A stretch of 64,000 nucleotides of DNA, taken from NCBI RefSeq assembly GCF_008065155.1, contig NZ_CP042819.1:620001-684000 (forward strand). Reading direction: 5' to 3'. Of the stretch, positions 8,370 to 14,726 are shown piece after piece. The position numbers were made by a program, and so were the translations under genes. The stretch comes from Octadecabacter sp. SW4. Its GTDB lineage: Bacteria; Pseudomonadota; Alphaproteobacteria; Rhodobacterales; Rhodobacteraceae. The notes under the pieces are model-generated. The model saw only the letters and a program-made list of their open reading frames with translations, was not told the origin of the DNA and did not search any database. Numbering within the stretch: position 1 is the first letter of the stretch; each line of letters begins with the position of its first letter.

Positions 8370-8796
8370 TACCCCCCGAAATTCGGACACTGACGTAAGC
8401 TACGATTTGTTGTCTGCTGATCTTCGACGAGAAGGAGATCAGAGATGTCGAAACGGAAGCAGCATGCGCCTGAGTTCAAGGCGAAGGTGGCGCTTGAGGC
8501 GCTGAAGGGTGAGCAGACGGTGGCCGAGCTGGCGAGCCGGTTCGGGGTTCATCCGACGATGATCCACGGCTGGAAGAAAGCCTTGCTGGAAGGCGCATCC
8601 GGCGTGTTCGAGCGCGGCGGCAAACAGGCACCCGGGATTGACGAAGAGCAACTGAAAGAGTTGCACGCCAAGATCGGGGAGTTGGCAGTGGCCAATGATT
8701 TTTTGTCCAGAAAGCTCAAGCCGTGGACCGGCAAGTGAGGCGAAAGATGATCGAGCCGGGCAATCCCGGGCTGTCGATGTCCGTCGTCAGGGTTTT
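8365..8796 (+). mobile_element. IS3-family element, 5' fragment
   Basis: It holds an intact orfA and only the first codons of orfB. The left end lies near 8365, where the glycosyltransferase frame stops. The right part has been lost where the second IS3-type element begins at about 8797. It cannot move by itself. Confidence 0.65.
8445..8738 (+). CDS. IS3-family transposase OrfA (helix-turn-helix)
   Basis: 97 aa from the ATG at 8445, behind AGAAGGAGATC. The sequence KRKQHAPEFKAKVALEALKGE with ELASRFGVHPTMIHGWKK is the N-terminal helix-turn-helix of IS3-family OrfA, which binds the element ends. A leucine-zipper-like helix follows (LKELHAKIGELAVANDFL). The orfB that should follow in the -1 frame starts at 8735 (VRRKMIEPGNPGLSMSVVR) but is cut after about 19 codons by the next element. 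Confidence 0.85.
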   Translation: MSKRKQHAPEFKAKVALEALKGEQTVAELASRFGVHPTMIHGWKKALLEGASGVFERGGKQAPGIDEEQLKELHAKIGELAVANDFLSRKLKPWTGK

Positions 8797-8851
8797 TGGA
8801 ACCAATGGCAGCTTAAACTAAGTGAGAGTTTGGCTCATCTGGTTGGTTTCA

Positions 8852-9832
8852 TTATGCGGCGTGCTGTCGGTGATGCAAGCGCCGCGCTTCGAGTGTCTTT
8901 CGTTTGATCCTTTCCCTTTGTTTTAGAATGGCTTTGTCACGGCCAAAGTAGACGTCGGCGGGTGTGACGTTGTTGATGCTCTCGTGATACCGCTGATGAT
9001 TGTAGTGGTCGACGAAGGCTTCGATTTGAGCTTCAAGATCACCCGGCAGGAAGTAGTTTTCCAGCAGGATGCGGTTCTTTAAAGTCTGATGCCAACGCTC
9101 GATCTTGCCTTGGGTTTGCGGATGGTATGGCGCGCCGCGAGAATGCTTCATGCCTTTGTCCTGCAACCATTCCGCCAGATCTCCAGAGACGTAACTCGAT
9201 CCGTTGTCGCTGAGCAGACGTGGCTTGTGAACGACGTGAACTTGGTCGCAGCCGGATGCTTGCAATGCGAGGTCAAGCGTATCGGTAACGTCTTCAGCCC
9301 GCATGTTGGTGCAGAGCTTCCAGGAGACGATGTAGCGGCTGTAGTCGTCGAGGACAGTGCTGAGATAGAACCAACCCCATCCCAGAACCTTGATGTAGGT
9401 GAAGTCTGTTTGCCAAAGCTGGTTGATCGCAGTTGTTTTGTCTTTGAACTCGCTGGCTGCCTTGATGACGATGAAGGCCGGGCTAGTGATTAGATCATGC
9501 GCCTTTAGCACCCGATACACTGTGGATTCTGAGACAAAATAGCGCTCCTGATCCGTGAACGTCACCGCCAACTCGCGCGGTGACAGTTCCGTTTCCTGCA
9601 AGGCGAAGTCGACAACCTTGCGCTTCACCTCGTCAGGCACGCGGTTCCAAACGTGCTTGGGCTTGGGGGATTGATCCTGCAATCCGGCCTCACCGCGCTG
9701 CAGGTACCGATCGTACCAACGGTAGAACGTCGTGCGTGGGATACCCAGCTTGGCCAGTGTCAGACGCGCCGACAGATGGCTGCCCTCAACCAAACGAATG
9801 ATCTCCAGCTTCTCTGATGCAGGATACCTCAT
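8852..9832 (-). CDS. IS3-family transposase OrfB (DDE integrase core)
   Basis: 326 aa from the ATG at 9832 (MRYPASEKLEIIRL). An HTH segment with IPRTTFYRWYDRYL comes first. The retroviral-type integrase core follows, with catalytic acidic residues in WQTDFTYIK, LLSDNGSSY and, 35 residues further on, GKIERWHQTLK (the D,D35E pattern). The C-terminus is basic. It should cut and join the element ends. In intact relatives it is made by -1 frameshifting from orfA; here orfA is shortened upstream, as described for that gene. Confidence 0.85.
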   Translation of the reverse strand: MRYPASEKLEIIRLVEGSHLSARLTLAKLGIPRTTFYRWYDRYLQRGEAGLQDQSPKPKHVWNRVPDEVKRKVVDFALQETELSPRELAVTFTDQERYFVSESTVYRVLKAHDLITSPAFIVIKAASEFKDKTTAINQLWQTDFTYIKVLGWGWFYLSTVLDDYSRYIVSWKLCTNMRAEDVTDTLDLALQASGCDQVHVVHKPRLLSDNGSSYVSGDLAEWLQDKGMKHSRGAPYHPQTQGKIERWHQTLKNRILLENYFLPGDLEAQIEAFVDHYNHQRYHESINNVTPADVYFGRDKAILKQRERIKRKTLEARRLHHRQHAA

Positions 9833-9854
9833 TCGTGGTCGCCCCCATCGCCTG

Positions 9855-10193
9855 TCATGCTTTTTTGAGAAGACGCAATTCGAGCGTCTGTTCCGCGACA
9901 ACCTCTTTGAGATCCTTGGCCTCACGGCGCAGTTCTTTGACCTCATCGGTGTTTGCAGCCCGCGCAGTGTCGCCTGCCAGACGCCGCTTACCGGCTTCCA
10001 TGAAGTCCTTGGACCACTTGTAGTAAATGCCTTGCGATATGCCTTCACGGCGGCACAGCTCTGCAATGCTGTCCTCGCCACGCAGCCCATCCAGTACGAT
10101 CCTGATCTTCTCTTCGGATGAATAATGCTTGCGCGTGGCGCGCTTGATGTCTTTGACGATCTTCTCGCCAGGGCTCTTCGTTGTCTTTCTCAT
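9855..10193 (-). CDS. IS3-family transposase OrfA, shortened by a lost base
   Basis: 112 aa from the ATG at 10193 (MRKTTKSPGEKIV). Helix-turn-helix with YSSEEKIRIVLDGLRGE and ELCRREGISQGIYYKWSKD, then a coiled coil (VKELRREAKDLKEVVAEQTLELRLL). The frame stops at 9855 after a run of six As (LLKKA). With seven As it would continue SMTGDGGDHE and overlap the orfB ATG in the -1 phase, the normal IS3 arrangement. This copy therefore seems to have lost one base, removing about ten residues and possibly uncoupling OrfB synthesis. Confidence 0.8.
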   Translation of the reverse strand: MRKTTKSPGEKIVKDIKRATRKHYSSEEKIRIVLDGLRGEDSIAELCRREGISQGIYYKWSKDFMEAGKRRLAGDTARAANTDEVKELRREAKDLKEVVAEQTLELRLLKKA

Positions 10194-10299
10194 CGTCCAC
10201 TCCTCAGTGGCTACGATGAGCAACAAACACTCTCTTAGCAAATACGCCTAATTGGACCCATAAGCGCTGACGTCAGACAGAGAGTGGCTCGCCGGAATA

Positions 10300-10662
10300 G
10301 TGGTTTGGGTTGTCTTTTTGGGCTTGCTATCGATTCCCTATATTCGAGCTGTAGCGGCATTGGTGGTCTCTGTTCTTTGGGGAGCCCTCACTGGCGGCAT
10401 CGCTATTGAGGTTTTTGAGCTTGCTGGTAGCGCACTAGGTGTAGTCGGGTTCTTGGCGTTTATCATTTCGCTTAGCATTCATTTCAGTTTCATTACGTGG
10501 TCAAAAGACATGGACGCCAAGGATTCCTCGACCCCGACTAGCGCTAGTGATGAACAATTCGCTGGCGCTGACGAAAAAGAATGTCCTGTCTGTGCCGAGT
10601 GGATCAAGAAAAAAGCGGTAAAGTGCCGTTACTGTGGCCACGACTTTCGTGATGGAGCATAG
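10300..10662 (+). CDS. Small membrane protein with C-terminal zinc ribbon
   Basis: 120 aa from a GTG at 10300; no good ribosome site is seen and the true N-terminus may have been lost to the IS end at 10260. Two or three hydrophobic helices (about residues 3-28 and 30-65) precede a polar linker rich in Ser, Thr and Asp. The tail is ECPVCAEWIKKKAVKCRYCGHDF, a CxxC-CxxC zinc ribbon. The same layout occurs in the chromosomal protein at 62853-63203. The function of such ribbon-tailed membrane proteins is unknown. It is element cargo. Confidence 0.6.
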   Translation: MVWVVFLGLLSIPYIRAVAALVVSVLWGALTGGIAIEVFELAGSALGVVGFLAFIISLSIHFSFITWSKDMDAKDSSTPTSASDEQFAGADEKECPVCAEWIKKKAVKCRYCGHDFRDGA

Positions 10663-10757
10663 TGCGGTCCTAGAGCTGGTTTTCGTATCGATGGTTTCGG
10701 TTGAGGTCTTAACGAGCGCAGGCGAAAAATTAGAAACGATTGGATGGAAGCGAACTG

Positions 10758-10952
10758 ATGAGCACTATTTGCCTTTGCGGGTGCGGAGAACAGACCAAAG
10801 GCGGCAAGTTTCGACCGGGTCACGATCAAAAGCTGCGCGCTGCAATAGAGGATGCCGCTGGGGGATTGGAGAGCCTTCGCGTTATCGTCGAAGAGCATCT
10901 TGGCCGAAGCATCTCTGTAACACCATCGAGACAGAGCTCGCGTAAAAGCTGA
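10758..10952 (+). CDS. Small Cys-rich protein of unknown function
   Basis: 64 aa from the ATG at 10758 (MSTICLCGCGEQTKG), behind GGAAGCGAACTG. The first 27 residues hold ICLCGCGEQTKGGKFRPGHD, a compact Cys/His cluster that could bind one metal ion. The rest is a predicted helix ending in basic residues. Short proteins with this CxCGCG...GHD start recur in proteobacteria, but I know no function for them. It lies between the zinc-ribbon and lipoprotein genes on the element. Confidence 0.5.
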   Translation: MSTICLCGCGEQTKGGKFRPGHDQKLRAAIEDAAGGLESLRVIVEEHLGRSISVTPSRQSSRKS

Positions 10953-11134
10953 CTCACATGAGTAAACGCATGTTTCAGAAGGCAACCGTTCCGGGCACGA
11001 AGAAGCCTACTAAGCGACCAAGCAATGCGCCTGACAAGAATTCTGTCCATACTGGATTATCATTGAAAGACCGGACGGTCAGAGTTAGAATTTCTGACGA
11101 GACATTCGGGCCGAAGCACACAATAGGAAGCCTC

Positions 11135-11527
11135 ATGAGAAATCTGCTACCTGCCGGGTCAATGCTGCTGCTGATATCTTGCTCTCCATCCGCCCCGGTC
11201 GTTGACTTTGCATCCGAAAACGTAATTGCAATCAGATATAGTGCATTTGACAGCGTTGTAACTCTGACCGCAGAGGCTCGTGAAATGGCTGTTCAGCACT
11301 GCGCGAGATACGGTAGGTTCGCTAACTACAAAGGCGGCAATTCGGTTAATGAGTTATCGGCTGAAGAAATACATCAGTTTGCATGTGAGAGGACTAAGAC
11401 CGATGATAGCGCAGTGATTGCCGCACAATCCCAGCGTCCCTCATATGTCGCAATTCCGACTTATGACGCTCCTCGGCAAACGAGTTGCACTACCGTTGGG
11501 GTATCGACCAACTGCTACTCATACTAA
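11135..11527 (+). CDS. Putative lipoprotein
   Basis: 130 aa from the ATG at 11135, chosen for AGGAAG 6-7 bp upstream and for the signal it reveals: residues 1-17 form a lipoprotein signal with lipobox LLIS-C. The mature part has an AVQHCARYGRFANYKGGNS stretch and SAEEIHQFACERTK, then a Ser/Gln-rich tail with two further Cys. A longer frame from 10958 adds a basic N-terminus that would hide the signal. It is probably anchored in the outer or inner membrane; role unknown. Confidence 0.6.
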   Translation: MRNLLPAGSMLLLISCSPSAPVVDFASENVIAIRYSAFDSVVTLTAEAREMAVQHCARYGRFANYKGGNSVNELSAEEIHQFACERTKTDDSAVIAAQSQRPSYVAIPTYDAPRQTSCTTVGVSTNCYSY

Positions 11528-11596
11528 ATACTGGGAACCCTTAGGGTGCTGGAATTGGCCTGAGGCATGTTCAATCCTTTTCGGTGATTTTGCGCG

Positions 11597-11841
11597 CCAC
11601 TCACACTCACCACACCGCCCCCCACCTCCACCAAGGGCCATCGCTTCGCTCCAACACCTTCGCTGGCGCTCGCCCCCAATCCGCCCGTCGCAATGCTCCT
11701 ACTCTCGCCACCACTCGCACCACCTCTAACGAGGGCCAAACCGCCCCAGCAATGCCCCACCCACTGCCCCAATCGGCCACCTCCGTTGACTAAGCCGAAG
11801 AACGCTAACGGTCGGCTGGGGTTCCTACCATCCCAGCCAGC
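11597..11841 (-). repeat. Arm A', inverted internal copy of arm A
   Basis: Reverse complement of 7466-7710 over all 245 bp, with no difference seen. It shares its last 19 bp with arm B, so the two arms meet on one copy of the tRNA-Gln core. The stretch 11528-12072 holds no gene. Confidence 0.85.
11823..11841 (-). repeat. Internal inverted copy of the 19-bp att core
   Basis: TCCTACCATCCCAGCCAGC is the reverse complement of the cores at 7466-7484 and 14585-14603. It is the only core copy with element arms on both sides, as expected of attP in a circular form. Confidence 0.8.
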
Positions 11842-12072
11842 CATTTCTGCATATGTTTGACAGTGTGACGGTGCCCTGAAGGTGTCGGAATGCCCCAGTT
11901 ACTGCCCCAGATGTGCTGCCCGCTAGACGCTGTCCTGAGGGTTGGGCAGGAGTAGAAGAGAAGAGCGATTGTGTCTCCCCTCTCTCTCAGAACCGGCTCT
12001 CGCATGTAGCGGGTGTAGCGGGTGTCGCCAGGTGCCGCGTGTTAATGGGACGCGTTGGGCCCCTACCACGGG

Positions 12073-12349
12073 CTAGAGCAGGTTGTAGTCCACCCCGTTC
12101 GCCCAGAAGTCCCAGTCGTCTCGCTTATTGTCAGCCGCCGACCCTTCAACGAGATGTGAGGGGTTCACACAGCGCTCGTTATGGCAGCGATGTCGGATCA
12201 CGGTTCTCTCGGTCAGGACAGCACGATTGACCACACAGTAGACGAGACGCGCGGAGGCCACCTGACGCCCTCTAAAGCGTGTCTTCGGGCGCTTCTGAGT
12301 GGCGAGCAACCGGCACCCATTCTCATCCTCAACAGACCGCTCTAGGAGG
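12073..12349 (-). pseudogene. Truncated duplicate of the HNH nuclease gene
   Basis: It encodes residues 33-124 of the intact protein at 13979-14353, starting where arm B begins. The frame could open at a CTG/TTG-type codon near 12309 and would keep the HNH core. It has lost its start, its ribosome site and the upstream helicase gene, so it is best read as a by-product of arm duplication. Confidence 0.75.
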
Positions 12350-12578
12350 ATAAACGGCCTAGGTTTCGGCGACGCCCTATAAATCCGACCCGATCTTCGA
12401 TTATATCACGCAATTACAGTGACTTACGCCTCTTTCAAGGCCGCTTCAGGCTTCCAGGGCACGCTATAGAAGAGAGTGCAGATAATTTAGCCGACGTTTC
12501 CGCCTCATATTTAACATCACATCAGCACTTCTTCGCGAGGCACGAAACCCATTATTCGGCTGAATAAATGGTAAATCA
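12350..12578. promoter_or_regulatory. Region upstream of the element helicase
   Basis: This 229-bp AT-richer gap holds no gene. It must carry the promoter of the helicase-HNH pair and may hold an origin. The last 60 bp before the ATG are rich in A/T (TTATTCGGCTGAATAAATGG) and lack a clear ribosome site. TTATTCGGCTGAATAA at 12552-12567 is an imperfect inverted repeat that could be an operator. Confidence 0.35.
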
Positions 12579-13982
12579 ATGAATCATAAAACCAACGAAG
12601 GAACTGACAATAATCAAGCAATAATCAACGAGCTGGCAGCGGCTTACGGACAGCAGTTCGTCAGGAAGGACAGTAAGTTCTTCGATGTCGCTCACCTCAA
12701 TACCGCGCTCTCTAGAAATGACGTCGAAATGATGGTGTTGAACCGCATTCAGGAGGAGTTTCCGGACGTGACGCTGACCAACCCCATCCTAAGAGGTGTA
12801 TTTGATCTTCTTATCGTCTCTCGTCATCCCGATCGAAATCGAAGCATTCAGGTATGGAACGGTGCTTCCTCGTGCCTACCCGGCCAGTCCGACCAGCTTG
12901 TTTCAGAGCGCGGAGCGGTGAGCATCAACACGTGGACGGTGCCGCGCTATCGCAGCCTAAGGGTCAACGCAGCCGACTTCGGGATAGTCGGTGACTTCCT
13001 CGACTTCATTTTTCAGCAGGAGGTGGAGAAGGAGTTGTTCTTAGACTGGTTGTCCTGGTGCCTTCAGAATGAAGGCCAGAAACCAACGTGGGCTCCTTTC
13101 CTCTACTCTAAGAGCAAGGGAACAGGCAAAAGCACCCTGTGCCGCATCATGGCTGAAGTCTTCGGGCACGAGAACACTTCTGTTCAGAACAACCTCGATA
13201 AGCTCACGCAGCAATTCAACGCGACGGTCCTGCGCAGCAAGTTGGTTATTTCGGAGGAAACCCACCTTAAGCAGGGGTCCGTCAAGGGCAACTCAGTAAA
13301 GACATACATCACTGATGCCCACGTCCTCGTCGAGCAGAAGGGCAAGGAGGCTGTCAGAGAACGGAATGTGACTTGCTTCGCCTTCACTTCGAATTTCGCT
13401 CCGACATGGATGGAAGAAGGCGAGAGGCGCTATGCTGTCTTCGAGCTTGAGCATGATGGACGTTCCGGCGGTCCGAGTGCGATGGAGTTTTCTGCGCAAG
13501 TAGGAGAGGTCCATGCCTTTCTAGACGATCCTGAGAATGTCGCCCGGCTTTACAATGCGCTGATTCAACGCAAGCAGGCGGAGGCGTTCAATGCGAAGAG
13601 CCTGAATATCGAAGCCTATGCCACCCCAATCATGAAGCGGATGGCCCAGAATAGCCGCCAGACAGTGTTGGAGCAGGTTGAACAACTACTCAACGAATCC
13701 GGTGCCGTGGTGGTGCCTCAGAGCACCCTAGTTGATCGCCTGACTCGCGTCCTTCATGTCCCTTCCAACCAGACACGCCACCTGATGGATGAGCTAGGAT
13801 GGAGCAAGTGTAGCGTGAAATGGGGAGGAGAAGATTATGCGCGTGTTCTCTGGGTGAAGCCCGGGTTCATGGTCGATCGAGGCAGGATTTACGGTCCTGA
13901 GTTCGACGACGTGAAGATTTCTGAATACCTGGCTCGCGTTCCGGCGACCAATGCTTTCGCTGAAATGGAGCTGGTTCTATGA
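12579..13982 (+). CDS. DUF5906-type SF3 helicase / replication protein
   Basis: 467 aa. The central region (about 130-300) is a viral/plasmid superfamily 3 helicase of the kind found in NrS-1-like primase-polymerases: Walker A SKGTGKST at 178-185, Walker B LVISEE at 222-227, sensor FTSNF at 269-273, and GERRYAVFEL with the likely arginine finger at 283-284. The N-terminal 130 residues show no primase catalytic motif. A winged-helix-like C-terminus follows (TLVDRLTRVLHVPSNQTRHLMDELG). It probably opens DNA at the element origin. It overlaps the HNH gene by 4 bp, so the two are made together. Confidence 0.75.
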   Translation: MNHKTNEGTDNNQAIINELAAAYGQQFVRKDSKFFDVAHLNTALSRNDVEMMVLNRIQEEFPDVTLTNPILRGVFDLLIVSRHPDRNRSIQVWNGASSCLPGQSDQLVSERGAVSINTWTVPRYRSLRVNAADFGIVGDFLDFIFQQEVEKELFLDWLSWCLQNEGQKPTWAPFLYSKSKGTGKSTLCRIMAEVFGHENTSVQNNLDKLTQQFNATVLRSKLVISEETHLKQGSVKGNSVKTYITDAHVLVEQKGKEAVRERNVTCFAFTSNFAPTWMEEGERRYAVFELEHDGRSGGPSAMEFSAQVGEVHAFLDDPENVARLYNALIQRKQAEAFNAKSLNIEAYATPIMKRMAQNSRQTVLEQVEQLLNESGAVVVPQSTLVDRLTRVLHVPSNQTRHLMDELGWSKCSVKWGGEDYARVLWVKPGFMVDRGRIYGPEFDDVKISEYLARVPATNAFAEMELVL

Positions 13983-14353
13983 GTTGTTCCGACTTCGTAT
14001 ACCACGATGACAGCGAAGAATGGTCTCTCAATGTCATCAATAACCACTATGAGGAGGCCCGTTCGCGGGTCTCTTCCCTCCTAGAGCGGTCTGTTGAGGA
14101 TGAGAATGGGTGCCGGTTGCTCGCCACTCAGAAGCGCCCGAAGACACGCTTTAGAGGGCGTCAGGTGGCCTCCGCGCGTCTCGTCTACTGTGTGGTCAAT
14201 CGTGCTGTCCTGACCGAGAGAACCGTGATCCGACATCGCTGCCATAACGAGCGCTGTGTGAACCCCTCACATCTCGTTGAAGGGTCGGCGGCTGACAATA
14301 AGCGAGACGACTGGGACTTCTGGGCGAACGGGGTGGACTACAACCTGCTCTAG
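13979..14353 (+). CDS. HNH endonuclease
   Basis: 124 aa; its ATG overlaps the helicase TGA. The C-terminal half is an HNH nuclease: H86, C88, C93, N95, H98 and N107 in HRCHNERCVNPSHL and ADNKRD, the pattern of phage and homing HNH proteins. The N-terminal 35 residues are acidic and unlike known DNA-binding repeats. It may nick DNA at the origin or at a target, or cut competitor phage DNA. Residues 33-124 lie inside terminal arm B and so exist twice in the element. Confidence 0.8.
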   Translation: MSCSDFVYHDDSEEWSLNVINNHYEEARSRVSSLLERSVEDENGCRLLATQKRPKTRFRGRQVASARLVYCVVNRAVLTERTVIRHRCHNERCVNPSHLVEGSAADNKRDDWDFWANGVDYNLL

Positions 14354-14603
14354 CCCGTGGTAGGGGCCCAACGCGTCCCATTAACACGCGGCACCTGGCG
14401 ACACCCGCTACACCCGCTACATGCGAGAGCCGGTTCTGAGAGAGAGGGGAGACACAATCGCTCTTCTCTTCTACTCCTGCCCAACCCTCAGGACAGCGTC
14501 TAGCGGGCAGCACATCTGGGGCAGTAACTGGGGCATTCCGACACCTTCAGGGCACCGTCACACTGTCAAACATATGCAGAAATGGCTGGCTGGGATGGTA
14601 GGA
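14077..14603 (+). repeat. Arm B', 527-bp terminal repeat (right border copy)
   Basis: Matches 11823-12349 in reverse complement. It contains most of the HNH gene, a 230-bp non-coding stretch with the arm-site candidate GGGGCAGT-AAC-TGGGGCAT at 14518-14536, and the att core. Confidence 0.85.
14585..14603 (+). repeat. attR: 19-bp core inside tRNA-Gln
   Basis: Same 19 bp as 7466-7484 in direct orientation, covering the CCA end and acceptor strand of tRNA-Gln. It marks the right border of the element. Confidence 0.8.
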
Positions 14604-14661
14604 TTCGAACCTACGGTACACTGTACCAAAAACAGTTGCCTTACCACTTGGCTACATCCCA
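14587..14661 (-). tRNA. tRNA-Gln (UUG)
   Basis: 75 nt with encoded CCA. The acceptor stem TGGGATG pairs with CATCCCA; the anticodon stem ACTGT/ACAGT encloses the loop TTTTGGT with anticodon TTG, which reads CAA. The T arm contains GGTTCGAATCC. A U at position 1 is normal for bacterial tRNA-Gln. The gene is intact, since integration restored its 3' end. The element lies directly downstream of CCA. Confidence 0.93.
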
Positions 14662-14726
14662 GCAGCGAGGCGGGTGATACGCCACGCGGGCGCGGTGATC
14701 AAGCCCGTTTCGCGCGAAAATTCCAG

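Larger units (their letters stand above)
8797..10260 (-). mobile_element. Second IS3-family insertion sequence, near complete
   Basis: About 1.46 kb. The ends are imperfect inverted repeats: TGGAACCAAT at 8797-8806 and, read inward on the minus strand, TGGGTCCAAT from 10260, with scattered further matches (CTAAG, GAGAG, TTTG) for about 40 bp. It carries orfA and orfB on the minus strand. No target duplication is seen. Its left end sits in the orfB start of the first element and nothing of that element appears on the right, which suggests a deletion after insertion. Confidence 0.7.
11823..12349 (-). repeat. Arm B, inverted internal copy of the right terminal arm
   Basis: Reverse complement of 14077-14603 over 527 bp; identity appears complete and ends sharply at 12349/14077. 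It carries the 3' two thirds of the HNH gene, about 230 bp of non-coding DNA and the att core. ATGCCCCAGTTACTGCCCC at 11890-11908 is the inverted copy of the arm-site candidate. Confidence 0.85.
7466..14603. mobile_element. tRNA-Gln-integrated element with an internal inverted attP-like junction
   Basis: About 7.1 kb between two direct 19-bp repeats of the tRNA-Gln 3' end (7466-7484 and 14585-14603). Base composition is lower in GC and gene content differs from the flanks. Arm A (245 bp) at the left border recurs inverted at 11597-11841. Arm B (527 bp) at the right border recurs inverted at 11823-12349. The inner pair meets on a third, inverted copy of the 19-bp core. The cargo includes a helicase, an HNH nuclease, IS copies, a zinc-ribbon membrane protein, a Cys-rich small protein and a lipoprotein. 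No tyrosine or serine recombinase gene is visible, so it is either defective or mobilised in trans. Confidence 0.8.

Noticed and set aside
9855..9880. Classical -1 programmed frameshift at the A-run of the IS orfA
   Set aside because: The orfB frame is in the +1 phase relative to the shortened orfA, so a -1 slip would not reach it. A lost base explains the data better.
10958..11134. 59-residue basic extension of the lipoprotein
   Set aside because: It would bury the lipoprotein signal, and a good ribosome site lies before the ATG at 11135.
12073..12309. Independent small HNH gene on the minus strand
   Set aside because: It is an exact copy of the end of the gene at 13979-14353 within a duplicated arm and has no start signals.
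11597..12349. Inverted repeats as ends of a composite transposon
   Set aside because: The arms end precisely on the tRNA-Gln core and contain no transposase ends; site-specific integration fits better.
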